Shown in pieces: positions 10,460 through 22,924 of a DNA stretch of 64,000 bases (positions are counted from its first letter, which is position 1; every line of letters begins with the position of its first letter). The stretch is from assembly GCA_013398955.1 (NCBI GenBank), contig VWPU01005277.1:1-64000 (forward strand). Direction: 5' to 3'. The notes under the pieces were generated by a model. It saw nothing but the letters and a program-made list of their open reading frames with translations, searched no databases and had not been told where the DNA came from. Source of the stretch: Callaeas wilsoni (taxonomy: Eukaryota; Chordata; Aves; Passeriformes; Callaeidae). Made by a program: the position numbers and the translations under genes.

Positions 10460-13400
10460 GTGAGCTACAGCTCCGCTCGCCCCCCACCCTGCCCGGGGAA
10501 CAGCCAGGTTCATGGGGGGATGGTGATGGGGCCGGGGAAAGGGGGAGGTGGCACTGGATCAGGCATAGGGACCTCTGCGGGATGCAGGAGATCTCCCAGC
10601 AGGATCAGGCTGGATTTGAGAAGCGGTGGGGGGGAAGCCTATGGCCACAATCCTGGCAGCAGGGACATCCGAGCAGCCCCGTGATGGCTTTTGTCACGCC
10701 TGAGGGCAGATCGGAAGAGTGTCGGAGAGACTTCCTGATAACCTGTATTAGAAAAAAGCATGATGTACTTCTTTCCCCGCATTTTTTCATGTCCCTGGGG
10801 TCGTGGCAGGAAGACTGCAGCGTGGCCAAGGGTGGGTGTCTGAGGAGACTGCTCCCCGTCCTGAAGGTGCCGGTGCTGCCATCACTGTGAGGCGGGGGGG
10901 CTGTCACCTGCAGTGTGTGTGTGTGTGCGTGCAAGTGGGAAATGCTCTCCTGTGCTCTGGGTAAAGATCTCTGCGAGCTCGGGTGGTGCCGAGCGGGCTC
11001 GGAGCGCCGGGACGCGGTGGGCGCACGCTGCCGGGGCCGCGCTCGGTGTCGGTGGCCCGTGGCACAGGTCAGCGATCGCTGCCCGAGGCAGCACTCCGGC
11101 ACGGTGGTGCTGGGCTGCCACACAGGCTCTCAGCACCGCAGGCGAGGCTGGACTTTGCCCAGAACCAAGGGGCGATCTGTTCCCACGATGGGAGGGGAGA
11201 AGGGCAAAGAGCCCCTGAGATCTGTGCCCTGCTGCCACCAGACGGGAGGAGTGAGGGCATGGAGCTGGGGATGGAGCTTCTCCTTCCTCACACCTCTGGG
11301 CAGGTTCTCCAGGGCTGGCCCGAGGAAAGTGGACAGCAGGGACACCAGGCAGCTTACCCTGCCCTGGGAACCCGCTGCCTGCTTGGCACTGCCTGGCTCT
11401 GCTCACCCATGGCCAAGCATCCATTTCCCCTCCAATGAGGAAATCAGGCTGGCTCTGCTGAACGGCTGGTGGAGCTCCTTGGGTCTTTTGAGGAACTGTA
11501 CTGAAAAGCAGGTGCCAGTGGCTCCTAAGAGCAGTGGTCCTGGGTGGAGAAAGTCTCAGATCCCTTTGGCAAAGACTCAGAGAAGCGGGGTTGTGTGCCC
11601 CAGGAGGGGGGCTCCAAGCCCCCTGTGGCACCCCTCTGTCATTGGAAGGTGCTTTCCAAGCTCCTCCACTCTGAGAAAAACCTGCCAGGAGTTCAGCCAA
11701 ATGAAAATCATTTGCATTGGTGTCAATAATTGTAAAATCAGTTGAAGGCTCTCAGAGAAACAGGGCCTTTGGGAGCAGTCAGGGACTGCTCCCCACCATG
11801 CACGTCCCAGGCTGCCCACAGGGACCATGTGGCCCTCTTGTCACTGGGCCTGTTTTGTTGAACTGTGCTCCTGAAAGTGAGGACACCAGCAGAATATCCT
11901 CTGGCTAAAGAGAGTTAATTGGCAAGTCAGCTGCCCCTGAGCAGGGAATTCTTGACCCTAAAGTGACATGGAAGACATTATTGTGTGAAAAAAGAGTTTT
12001 GCTTTAACTTGACGGACACCTAGAGGTGGAAATGGGCTTCAGTAGAGGGGCCACAGGAGTGTTTGCTTGGGATTTCTTTGCAACCAAGGGTTTCCCCAGC
12101 AAATGGTCCAAATGATTCAGAGTGCTCCTGTATTGATGCTCATTCTTGCGCCTGGTGCCCAGATCATTCCTAACTGAACTGCATAAAATTCACCACATTC
12201 ACTTGGNTACCTGGTACCCCGATCATTCCTATAAAATTCACCACATTCACTTGGGAATCAGAGGCAACATTTTGTGAGAGACAGCCTGTTTGAAAACAGA
12301 TGCCAGTTCCTTTCTTCACAGAGGCCCCAGATAAATCAGGGCTTGTTTTTGTAAATCTTAACCCCAGGGATGTCAGGAACAAGTTGGCAGGATTGTCGTG
12401 CAGGTGCCTGTTGTGGGAGGCTGGAGGCAGATGCAGGCATGAATGGTTCCCAGTGGTGTGACTGGTCTTGCCCTTTGAAGGGGCCAAGGGGGGGTTGTTT
12501 ATTTTTACACTTTGCAAACTGAAAACCATATTTTCTGGTGGAGGTGGAAAAGATGTGTTTGGGAAGCTGGGCTGCTGAGATGCCTGCGGGAGTGAAGCAT
12601 CATTCACCAAAAGTTTCTTTCTCTGCACGCTTTGTCTGAGCCCAGGTGGCCTTCAGAGACCGTGTGCCAGCAAGCAGAGAGGCAGGATGCTCACCTGCAG
12701 GGGAAGTCCCACAGGAGGAAGAGATAAGACTGATAAGGAGAGGGCAGAGCACCCTGCCCACTGGTCTGCATCTCCTGCACCAAGAGCCCTCTGCTGAGGG
12801 TTGCGGCAGGTCTTTGGGGGATGAAGAAATGTATGTTCTGGGCCTTGTGCTGAGACCAGTCCTCCTGGGACCCAAAGGGGAAAAGACCTGCAGGTCCAGG
12901 GCCTTGCACATCGTACAGGACAGGCTGAAATGCTGTCCCAAAAGCCCACAATTTTCACAGCCCTTTTTTTTCCTCAGTTCTCTGGGTATCTTACCACATG
13001 TGTGGGTGCTACAAGCAAATTTGGCTTTGTCTTCATCAGGATCTGTCTTCATCTCAGTTCAGCAGGGACTGGAAACTTTTGTGGCAAGCTTTGGACTCTT
13101 CCCTGGAGAAGGAGGAAAAGAAACAGTGCTGGTTTTAAGAGGCCCTGATAAAAAGCCAGCACTTAATAAGGTGAAATTTTTATTTCAGGGCAACCCAAAG
13201 CACCTCTGAAGTGTTCAATAGAGTGCAGAGGTTTTACAAGCGAGTTAGCGGAGAAGCGGATCAGGAGCTACCGCTGGACTGAACCCAGCTGCAGAAAACA
13301 AGCCATCATGTAAGTGCTGCCCCACTTCCACGTGGGATCAGGGTTAAATGGATGGGGAAAGGGACTGAGGGTCCTACTTGGCAGAACAGGGCAGAGGAAC

Positions 13401-15060
13401 CACGCGGGGAGAGAGCTCACGTGTTTCTCTGAAAGCAGATGTTTTGTCTGAAGACAGATTCAGACTTGTGAGCTTGTCTGGAAATGAGAAAAGCTCCATG
13501 ATTTTTCTTTGGCATAATTGTTGTTTTTTGCTTGCACTGAAGTTGATGCACCATTGAAGCCATTTTATTGCAGCCCAGGGGGTGGCTCCAAACTGGAGCT
13601 GCTGGGCTGACCTTGGAAAGTCTCACATTGCCCAGTAAATCAGAGGGTTTTGCCTTTGCACGTGCGCTCCGGGACAGCTGGTGCCTGTGGAGCTTTCTGC
13701 CCTGAGTACAGCAAGGAAACGCTGTGTCCAAGCAGGAAAATGTTTTTGAAAGAGAAAAAACTTCCTAGAGGAGAGCCCTTCACCCGTGAGTCATGTTCAG
13801 CTGCTACTCATTCAGTCAGATATCAGAGGCACCTGCCCTTCCTGAAATGAATCACCCAGATGACACTTGGCGTTTGCTATCTACACACCTTCCCCATAGC
13901 TGTGATCACCTGAACCAGTGTTTTTTTAATTCAGTAAGTGATTATTTTTTATTTTCAGATTTCTTACTCTCAAGTCCAAGGAGATTTGTGCAGATCCAGA
14001 CGTAGAGTGGGTGAGGAAGATCATAGAGAAACTGGACCGGAAAAAGGCCACAGTGTCCCCACTTCCACATGATGCCACCTCACCAGAAGAGCCCGGTAGT
14101 GTTGAGAGACGTGTTGGTCTTCCAGAAGTGACTCTATCTCAAGGCACTGCTCCAACTAGTTTCTTCCAAGGGACTGGAACAACAGTTAGGGAGAGAATAC
14201 ACGCTCCTGCTGCCAGGACAGAGGTGTCCAGCAAGTCCCCACTGGGCAGGCAGGACCCCACCCAGCTCCCTGCAGGATCCACCCCCGTGATACAGGAGAA
14301 GGCTGTGCACTCTGAGGTCACTCCAGAAGCAAAGAGAGAGTCCTCAAATTCTCCTGCATCTTCAACAACTGTTGCAGCAGGCGTGGGCTCCAGGCAGCCC
14401 ACCTCACACCCCACTGTTCAAGATACAGCTTCTCCTAACTCAGATTCAGACCTGATGCCTGCTACTAAAGGATCAGACCAACCTGTACTTTCTACAAATG
14501 GATCCCTGGACCCTACAAGTGCCAGAGCCAACACACCAGACACTGCTTCCAGCAGTTCCAGATCAGATCTCCCCTCCATCTGGGACAGTATGGAGACCAC
14601 AACAGTCACAGAGACAGCACCACAGACTACTTCAGTTTCTGCTCTAGGCTCCACCACTGCCATAGACAAAGCTGCTTCTGTCCATGCCAACAGGGTTGTC
14701 AGTCCCTCTGCAGATGTGTTTGGTACTAGAACATTTGATTATTCATCGCCTGTAGGAAAGCAAGAGCCTTCAGACACAGTAGATTTTACTCACCAGGCAT
14801 TCTCAAGCCAAGCCAGAGAGCAGATGATTACAGTCAGGCCAAACAACCTGCCTCTGCCCAGCTTCTTGCCAAAGTCTCAAATGCACTTTGTCATCCCAGT
14901 TTCTGTGGTATGTGGACTGATGGCTAGCAGTGTTGTTCTTGTATGGGTGTATCTGAAATTTGGAGTCAAACCAGAAGAAACGTCAAGAGAAATGGTACAG
15001 GGCTTGCTCTACCAGCAGGGAGGACATCAAGACAATGTCTACCCAATGGAAGTAATCTGA
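10390..15060 (+). CDS. CX3CL1: CX3CL1 (fractalkine), three exons
   Basis: Membrane-tethered CX3C chemokine, the ligand of CX3CR1, which acts both as adhesion molecule and, after shedding, as soluble attractant. The coding sequence joins 10390-10459, 13189-13309 and 13959-15060, giving 430 residues. Residues 1-24 form a signal peptide; cleavage after Gly24 would leave Gln25 as N terminus, as in the mammalian protein. Cys32-Ser-Ile-Glu-Cys36 is the defining CX3C motif, and Cys58 and Cys74 complete the disulphides. The core ends with WVRKIIEKLD (81-90). Residues about 95-370 are a Ser/Thr/Pro-rich mucin stalk with one N-glycosylation sequon (Asn244-Gly-Ser). A transmembrane helix spans about 375-396, followed by a 34-residue tail. 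Human CX3CL1 has 397 residues, so this stalk is longer. The introns are phase 1 and phase 2, as in other chemokine genes. The ATG has A at -3 and no upstream in-frame ATG was seen. Confidence 0.95.
10970..11110. promoter_or_regulatory. intronic CpG-dense block
   Basis: About twenty CpG dinucleotides fall within roughly 140 bp, for example around GGGACGCGGTGGGCGCACG. The surrounding intron is CpG-poor. The block could be a small CpG island marking an alternative promoter or regulatory element of CX3CL1. No first exon could be defined. Confidence 0.4.
12150..12254. repeat. local direct duplication around an unresolved base
   Basis: Copy one (about 12150-12206) and copy two (about 12210-12254) share CCTGGT.CCC.GATCATTCC and ATAAAATTCACCACATTCAC. 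They are separated by a single N at 12207. Copy one has ten extra bases (AACTGAACTG region). A near-exact duplication abutting an N suggests a gap closed by overlapping contig ends rather than a biological repeat. Confidence 0.8.
13189..13309 (+). CDS. CX3CL1: CX3CL1 exon 2, chemokine core with CX3C motif
   Basis: The acceptor is TTTTTATTTCAG and the donor GTAAGT. The exon encodes residues 24-63, including Cys32, Cys36 and Cys58. It ends after two bases of codon 64 (phase 2), the position of the second intron in other chemokine genes. Confidence 0.93.
13310..13958 (+). other. CX3CL1 intron 2
   Basis: A 649-bp intron with donor GTAAGT and a T-rich tract before acceptor TTTTCAG at 13952-13958. 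Nothing else notable was seen. Confidence 0.9.
13959..15060 (+). CDS. CX3CL1: CX3CL1 exon 3, end of core, mucin stalk, membrane anchor and tail
   Basis: It encodes residues 64-430, with Cys74, the C-terminal helix, a stalk of roughly 275 residues rich in Ser, Thr and Pro, the membrane span and the cytoplasmic tail. The stop is TGA at 15058-15060. Placing the whole stalk, membrane segment and tail in the last exon matches the mammalian gene. Confidence 0.95.
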
Positions 15061-15160
15061 ATGCTTCATGGCATGGACGTTTCTGGCCTCAGCTGTATGT
15101 GTGTTGCTGCAGAAAAAGCTGTTCATGCTGAGCTGGTGACCAGTAGGAAGCAAGCCTGGG

Positions 15161-15166
15161 AATAAA
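15161..15166 (+). terminator. possible proximal poly(A) signal of CX3CL1
   Basis: AATAAA about 100 bp after the stop codon; its use would give a very short 3' UTR. Confidence 0.35.
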
Positions 15167-17578
15167 AATCACAGAGAAAACGGATTTTTCTGTAGAACAG
15201 AATGCCCAACAATATATCTACTTCATCGTGTGATTGTGACCAATCACAGTATTTTGGAAGTGAGGGAGACACTTCTTTTCTACTGGCACTGTTATGTGCA
15301 AAGGCTGTGGCTGTTCTATTGCTGTTGGTGGCTCTTTGCCAGGTGATGTGATTTTTCACGTCACTGTCAGGAATTTTTCTGTGGTTCACCATGGCCCAGC
15401 CAAGAAGCCACTCACCCACCCACACTGTTGGACTCGGGCTCAGCCACCTTGAGCAATCACCAAACCCACACAATTTGCACTTAAACTCTCTGCTGCTTCT
15501 TTCTTGGCACTTCAGGTCTCTGCTCTGTCAGACCAAGACTGAAGCTGGTGGCCGTCTGGGAGCTGGCTCTCCTTGGGCTGATTGAATTTACTCTCATCAT
15601 TTTCTTTCGCTGGAGACATGAGGGATAGGCCAGCTTTTCAGAAATACTTGACCAGCACTGCATCTGATCAGGGGACTGAAGGTCAGTGATACAGATCTCG
15701 TGTTCAGAGAAGCTGGCTACCCACAATCTGTCTCCTCCTTGAAATCAGGTCCTTCCTTTTAGCAGCTGTGGGCATTTCTTCTTGCAGATGAATTCTGAGA
15801 GCTGGTCCTTGGCAGATCAATGCAATAAACCCCTTCTGCCAGCTGATGCACCCTGTGTCCAGCTGCATCCAACACCAGGGCAGGATAATGCTGATGAATC
15901 TTCGCAAATGGGAGAAAACAAGAAGTCACCCAATAATTTTGCTATTCCTGTGTTATCATTGGAACACTCTGCAAGCACAAAACCCAGGAAACGCTCTTGG
16001 AGGAGCTAAAGGCAATTCTGGATTTAGTCATGCAGGAATTACACAGCAGACATAACATCCTTTTGATCCCATTTTCTCTCTAGAAATAAGCACATTTGCT
16101 GATCCACAAAAAAAAAAGCACAAAATGCCTGTTCATGGTCCTACACTTCAGCCACATTTTAGTTTTTCCATTTTGGATAGCACTGATCACCAGGCTATGA
16201 AAGCACTGTAACAGAACTAGGCTTTTTTTAACCCCAAATTGATTTTGATTTTTGTACATCCTGACCTTGCTGTACATAAGTCTTATGTTTTATCTGTGGT
16301 CAGGTCCTGAAAGCCCTTATTAAACTTTGACTCCAGGATGAATTCTGCTGGAGCGTGCAAAGGTCTTTATGATATGATGCTTTGTAAGTAGATAGATATC
16401 AAGGGTCAGATTCTAACCAACCTCAGTGGATCAGATCCCTAAGTACAAACATGCACGCAGAAAATGAAAGGAAAAACATAATAAGCAAGATCATAAAAAA
16501 TGATGGGCCACCTGTAAAGCAGAGCTCAAGGAATGTGGCCTGTTAGAGCTGTCAGATTGCACCTTCGGGGCATCCATCCAGTCCCGAAGGGAGAGAGGAC
16601 AGACTACAGCCGTGTTTGCTTTCTGCTGTCACACATCCCTTACTTCTGCATTTTGTTGACTTGAGAGATTCGTCTCGGCCTTTGCAAGTATGGGATGCAA
16701 TCAGATTAATTGCAATGATGAATTTGAAGTGAAATCCTTCCTTGTGCAGCAGCCCAGCTGTGGAACTCTGGTTGGGGTTGATTTTCCTAGAGGGTAAATC
16801 TGGCGTTGTCAGTGCCGCCTCCCCATGCACCCCACTTGTGCACAGCTGGAATTTGTGAGGCGACGTACTATGGCATTATTTTTATATGAAACACTAGAAA
16901 TGTTATTTTTGTAAAAAAGTTTTATAGCTTTTTGAATTTATGTAATGTCCTATCTGAGCTGCTTGGACTCGAGACCTTTTTGGCAGCACAGAAAAACACT
17001 GTGCCTTGTCTATTTTGTTGCTGGTCTTAGATGGCTTGTGCATGTCCGTGGGAGCTGGATCACTCTCCAGGCCCTTCAGCAAATGGAGTGGACGCTTGTC
17101 TGGCTGCAGGTGAAGTGCTTGTGTTGGAGCAGTGCTGGGGAGATGGATGTGCACCAGTCAGGTCACTTGGAGTCCCACCAGTCTTTGAAAGGACACTGCT
17201 TTCAGCTCCACCACCAGCTCCCACCGTCTTCCAGCTGCCACGATCCTGCTGGGACTCATCACGAGGAGCTGCTTCTCCAGGCTGGCCCTGTCCTCGTGCT
17301 CTCCCTGCTCCCCTGCCCTGTCCCTCAGCTGTTTGCAGGCAGGGTGCTGGCACCCTCACAGGGGACAGGTAAAACCCAGGACAGGGGGACACTGCTCTTC
17401 CTCTCTCTGCAGTGGGCGGTCTGGGAGGGAGGGAGGATGGAGCCTGTGGGTGTCACCCATTTCTGGGGGTTAAAATATCACTTGCTGTAGAGCACAGTGA
17501 CTGTTACAAGCTCCAATTCATTTGTATAGTGAGTGTGTGCATGAGATATGAACTGTACATTTTTATAGCAGTAAAAGT

Positions 17579-17584
17579 AATAAA
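17579..17584 (+). terminator. probable distal poly(A) signal of CX3CL1
   Basis: AATAAA in the context AGTAATAAAGTCCTT, ending the AT-rich UTR-like stretch before GC-richer intergenic sequence resumes. Confidence 0.45.
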
Positions 17585-17600
17585 GTCCTTACGTTAAAAA

Positions 17601-20600
17601 CTTTTCGTCCTCAGGGGACTGAGCCTTGAGCTAGGTTACCAAGCCTGGTCCCTGCAGGGATGAAGACATGAACAGCTATGACTCAGCACTGTGGAAAGCA
17701 TCCCAGCATCACCAAGAGATGGCAAAGCCACAGCTGGATCTGGCCAGGCTATTGGTCCATCTCCTTTAAGGGTTTTGATCTTGCAGATGTTTGCAGGAAA
17801 TATATTTCCTCACAGAGATTTGTGGTTCCCATCTTACTAAGGCAATAGAGAAAACAAACACCTGGGGTTTTGCTTTGTTTGAGCAAAGCTATGGCCAAAC
17901 AGCAGCTCAGGGAGAACAAACATTACACTCCAAGTCTGTTCTGTAAGGAGGCAAGAGGGAAAGGGCTGGGACAGGACCTCTCCCACCCCAGCCAGGGCTT
18001 GGGCTGCCCTCGTGTGCTACTCTCTGGTGCTGGAGAGAAGAGGTGGGAAAGGCAACTCAATGAAAAAGTCAGTTCTCAGGGGTTTGCCTGGAGTGAGGAG
18101 CTGGCAGGAGCAAGAGGGTCAGGGATGAGCATCTTCCCTACATTTCAGGAGCTCTCACCCCAACCATCTCTCAGCCCCGTGCCCTTCTAGGTAGATGCAG
18201 AAGTCAATGTAAATTTCCTGCAGCTGAGCCACCAGGCCAGAAGGGTCATTTGAGGCATAATGAAACTCTAAGGAAACGAAAGCACTCTTTTTTTTTTAAT
18301 TTCGTTTCTCCTCTCTGTTGTGGAGAGGGCAGGCAAGGAAGGAGAAGGCAGTCCAAACAAGCCAGGCCTGAGAGGATGAATCATTTCCTGTCATTTCCGA
18401 CAGGCAGAGCCAGAGCCGGCGCCGGCGGGGCTGTTCGGGGGCTGCTCCTCTGGAGCTTTTGGGTGCCCAGTCCCTGGGCTGTGGCTGGCACACGCTCCCT
18501 GGCTTTGCTGGTGTTGGCTTCTGGCAGTGCAGTGTAAAACCTTGTGCCAAGGGTGTCCCTTCACACACCTTCCCCTGCTTCTCCTGGAGCCCCATGGGCT
18601 GGGGCTAGAGTTTGGTCCAGAGGATAACTGATGCCAGGTCTGTTCTGCTCAGGAGGGATGAGGGTTGCATTCTGCACCTGGTGTGAAAGATACGTGTCCT
18701 GCCTTGAGGCTTCCCCGCAGCCCACAGGAGATGGGGGACCCATGGTCATGAAGTCACTGCTTTCAGCCCTTACTAACCCACATGTTTCATTTCCAGCTCC
18801 AGAACATCTCCACCATGTCATTAGCAGCTGTTTTGATTGAAAAATCTTGTGAGAAGGAGCAGTCACTGGGGCTCCACACAGGCTCACCTCCATCCCTTCA
18901 CATCCCCACAGGATCCATCAAATGTCAGGCCTCGAGGGCACTAATTGGCCATAATCATGCTGGCCAGCCTCATCTGTGGGTGGACTCACCCCCACAACAC
19001 CTCCCAGCCCTCTGCCCAAACCTCAGGAACCCCATTTAAGCTCAGGCCTGAGCCTCTGGTCCCTGCTGTGTTGTGAGGGCTGCTCTGATGTCCTGGCTCT
19101 GATCCAGTCTCTTGGACAGACCTTGGATCTATGCTGTAGGTATCTTGTCTCCTGGCTGGATGGACGCTCTGGTGTTGGAGTCCTATCTCTGACCCCATTT
19201 CCTGTTACTGCTGAGAAGATTCCCCCAACCTTCCCAAATGGATTCTGGATTTGGTTCCTTACGTTGGTGTGCCTGGGGCCATTGATGGAGGCTCTGACCC
19301 CTGGGCTCAGACCCTGTGGGCTGTCACCTCGCTGGTGAGGACACTACGTGTGCAGGGGTCACCCTTGGCTCCTGACTTGTCCCCTGCAGTCTGGAGCTGG
19401 CAGTGGGACATCATCAACTCTGCCATCATTTCCTCCAAGCTCTGAGTTCTCCCCAGGGTGGTGTTTTGAGGTGAAGAAGAGGCACTGCTGCCTCCATCCT
19501 CTCTGATTTGGGCTGTGATTTATGACATGCCTGCTCATTTATGAGCTGCCCCTGCTCAGCACGGTTGCTTTCCTGTGAAATGTTGCACAAGAACTCTCAA
19601 GCTCGGGGGCAGCCTCTGGTGGAGCTGATGCCCCACCACTTTCACCCTGCTGGCTCAGCAAAAGGCAGGATGGCCCCCGGCTGCTTTGGCTCTCGGGGTG
19701 CACAGCCACGGTTCTGCTGTGGCTCTGCCAGGCTTTGCATTTGCTTCATCTCCACTTTTATGAGGACTCGAGGACTGTGTCCCTGTCGATGTCACTGCGA
19801 GGGCTGTTCCTGTTGCTGAAGTCCCCCCTGGGTAACGCAGAGGTTGTTGGGACCTTTTCAGTGACCATAACAGGTGATGGAGGAAGGCTCATTTCTCGAG
19901 CCTTCAGAATTCACCCTTGAATTCTGCCACAAATCTAATGATTTAAAAAAGAAAAAAATAGAAATAAGTGAGAGTCACTCTTCAAGGAGGGATGTGATGT
20001 CAGCGTGCTGACTCTGACCAAAGCCCTGCCACAAACACATTTTCATTACAATATCTAAGGTACCTTAACGTGTCTTTCTCATTACATTCTTTAACTGCAT
20101 TTATTTTTCTGATTCCTGGGGTTTTATCCTAATCAAACACTAAGGAGCAGATAAATTCATAACTTGTTCTAGTGCTATCTTGAAATTATCAGGACTAACT
20201 CTGTTAGAATGAAATCACCAAAAATTAGACTGGAATTGCTTCCATGTCCTATTTTTTTCTGTTAGCTTTGCTTTAAAAGCTGAGCTGAAGCATCTCTTTC
20301 CTGCTGGCTTAAACTCTAGGAGCTCGAAAAGGGTCTAGGTTGAAAAAAGGAGCCTGAAGTTATCATCAAGCATCATTTCCCCTGCTTGTTACTCGACAGA
20401 AGCCTCTCCAGTGCGGAGTCTCCGTCACACCCCATGTCCATCCTTCACTTAATCCTGAGGAAGCTGATTGACCTCAACGAATAAAAATGGAAAAATGTCT
20501 CATTTTTAGTGTGTTTGAGAAAATGGACATCAGATCCATTTTCTTCTTCCTTAGCAAGATAAGGCCACTTCCCGTTTCTGGTGCAGGTGCATTGGCCCGT

Positions 20601-22872
20601 GCCTCTTCTTGGCCGTAGCGGTGAGGGTTCCCTGCCTTGAGGGTTCGCTGCCTGCTCACGGTGAGTTTCTGCTCTGTCCCTGTGGATGAGCTTGCCCAGT
20701 GAGTTAGTGCAGACAGAACCTTGGGGAAGGGCTCCTGGATGCAGCCTTCCTGCAGCCTCCGTGTCTCATGACTCCGGGCAGAGCTTCCTGCACAGGATTC
20801 ATCTCGGATCACCAGCTTACAGTAATTGGTGGTCCCCAGTGACCATCTGTAGGAAGCAGACTTTGGAAGAGATTCATTTTTCTAATTTTAGAGCATCTTT
20901 GCAGGCTGTAGGACCTGGCATGGTTGTACCTGGAATCACAGGGATTTTGGGAAGGAAGAAGAGAATTGCCTTGGGTTTGTGATTGTGTCCTGAGTCAATC
21001 AGAGCTTCGACATGGAGCTGCGGAGGCCCTGGAGTGAGCACCCCAAAGAAACGTGGAGGAGCTTTACACTCAGAAAGCTGAGGGTTTAATAAAAGTAAGG
21101 CAAGGATGTTTCACGTTGTAAATGGAGGAGAGTCAAAGTGACTGAGTAGAACAGAAGAAAACAGAAAACTCATTCCAAACCATCCCATCACCTTCCTGGG
21201 GACAGGTTTCAGGCACTGGGTGATGCCCAGGTGATACTCAGGCCCCTTTCTCCTCTTTGGCAGCCCAGCTGCTCTGACAGTGCCTTCCCAAGTGAACAGT
21301 GTCCGTGGTTGTGTTTTCCAGCACAGCTGGGAGTGCTCAGTCACCCACTGAGACCCCAAACCCAGCATGGGGCTGTTCTGCCCAACTCCTTCATCCCCTC
21401 ACTGGCACCATTGCTGGCAAAGGCTGCATCTGACGTGTCCCCTCACCTTCCATCCTCCTCCTCCCCTTGCAGAATAACAAGGATGCTGTTTATTTTTTAT
21501 GTAAACAAATTTTTCAGAGTCCATTCAAATTAAAGGGAAACTTGGGCCCAGCAGAGGGGCTTTCCAGCACTTCATAATTAATGCCTGCACATGATCCTTT
21601 CCCTTTCCAAAGTGTAAAAGAAGAAAAACTGAAAGGTCTCCAGGGAGCTGTGAGTCATCTGGCTTCAGCAGACATGGCTTCAAACCCTGAGAAAGGGGAA
21701 GCAGAGCATCCTGGGCCAGATCTGCTGCCAGAAAAGGAAGCACAGCCCTGCAGAAGCTTCTTGGGGTCCTCTCCATCCAGAGCAGTGGATCTTGAGCCTC
21801 CATCAGCAGGAAACGTGTCTGACTGAAGCTGGGCTTGGGGAGTACTGGGCATGACCAGAGCAGCTCTCAGCATTGGGTGGTTTTTCTCCCAAGTTTTTTA
21901 AAAAGGCATCGGGGGATGACAGTCCCAGGCACAATGTCCTGCTCCAGAGAGTGGCTGGGGGGTGCCAGAGTGAAGAAGGGCTTGAGGTGGCCCCTTGGTT
22001 CCCAGGGAGTGGGTGGTGCCAGGGGATCTGCATGGGACCCCACTTCTCCATGCATCCACTTCGGGTCTTAAAAAAAGAGGTTAAAAAGAGGGAAAGGTGA
22101 AAAAAGTGTCCAAGCTGAGCATGACTGATGAGGACTCACAGAGGTGCTCCTTAGGCCTTCAGAAGGTCCGAGGAAGGGGCAGTCTCCTGGGGAAGGACTG
22201 TCCCCAGGTCAACACAGAGAGGCTGACCCCGTTCTGCAGGTCCCTGCAGGATCTGGGATGCCTCAAGGCTGTGGAGGGAGGAAGATGACGGAAAGACACC
22301 CAGAAACTTTGAACAGCAAGTTTTCCATCAATTCCCCTGAGCCTGATGCTGACTCCTGCCCTGCCCTGAAGCCAGGGGCTAAGCCAGCCCTGTCCACAAG
22401 GTAGGGCTCAGCTACACTCCCTTCTCTTTTCTCCCCACACTGCCCAGCTATAAACAGGGATTTTTGGTGGAAAGCTGGTGTTCCTCTCCATAGTACCAAC
22501 ATGGAATGTGATACAATTTCTGCCAGTATTTGCCAGCTTGCTGCTTTCAAGCCACAGAGGGCTGGTGGCAGCAGCAGCAGTCATTGTGCTTCTGTTTAAT
22601 GCTTTCCAGGAGTCACAAGCCCTCCAGCCATCTCCAGCACATTTGTGTTGGCTCTGGGCTGAGTGACCTTGCATGGAACGCCAAGCTTCGCCTTTCCTAT
22701 GACTATGAATCGCCTCTCTGAAGGCCTGGGAACTCTTGAGTTCATGTCTGCAGAGAGGAAGATTTCACTTCCCTCATGGTTTTTCCTGTCTGGGTGAACA
22801 CAGAAGCTGACACAATTTATTTAGTCTTTCCAGGTATTGTCTGTCTGTAATCCTGATGATCCCATGTGACAT
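17601..22872. other. intergenic between CX3CL1 and the CCL pair
   Basis: No gene was recognised. Positions 19920-20290 form an AT-rich block without coding potential, a candidate regulatory element or old repeat. A small GC palindrome, GCCGGCGCCGGC, lies near 18415-18427. Open frames such as those at 21581-21826 and 22097-22288 have no recognisable domain or splice support. Confidence 0.45.
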
Positions 22873-22882
22873 GGAAATCCCC
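22873..22882 (-). promoter_or_regulatory. NF-kB consensus match upstream of the first CCL gene
   Basis: GGAAATCCCC on +, that is GGGGATTTCC on -, an exact GGGRNNYYCC match. It lies 90 bp upstream of the TATA-like box and 184 bp upstream of the start codon. The position suits an inducible chemokine promoter; binding is inferred. Confidence 0.5.
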
Positions 22883-22924
22883 ATGGGCAATGAAGCGGTA
22901 GCTTTTTCTTAAATTTGGTTCAAA

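Larger units (their letters stand above)
10460..13188 (+). other. CX3CL1 intron 1
   Basis: This 2.7-kb intron contains a short (TG)n run near 10912-10926, a CpG-dense block at about 10970-11110, and a local duplication around an unresolved base at 12207. Overlapping open frames on both strands around 10880-11745 result from the GC-rich composition and are not genes. Confidence 0.85.
15061..17600 (+). other. CX3CL1: CX3CL1 3' UTR (inferred extent)
   Basis: No further coding content follows the stop. AATAAA signals occur at 15161, 15824 and 17579, and ATTAAA at 16319. The stretch 16080-17590 is T/A-rich in the manner of a 3' UTR. The last AATAAA is the most 3' plausible end and would give a UTR of about 2.5 kb. 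Which sites are used is unknown. Confidence 0.5.

Noticed and set aside
10882..11745. Long overlapping open frames on both strands (about 270 residues each) in CX3CL1 intron 1
   Set aside because: They sit in CpG-rich sequence with few stop codons, overlap each other antisense, show low-complexity composition and no domain, and lie inside an intron of a well-supported gene.
12646..13209. Plus-strand open frame of 187 residues running into CX3CL1 exon 2
   Set aside because: It enters exon 2 in a frame that does not give the chemokine sequence and has no signal peptide or homology; the intron-exon boundary at 13188 explains the region.
21581..22288. Protein-like plus-strand frames between CX3CL1 and the CCL genes
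   Set aside because: No recognisable domain, no flanking splice pattern, and short length; kept only as intergenic sequence.
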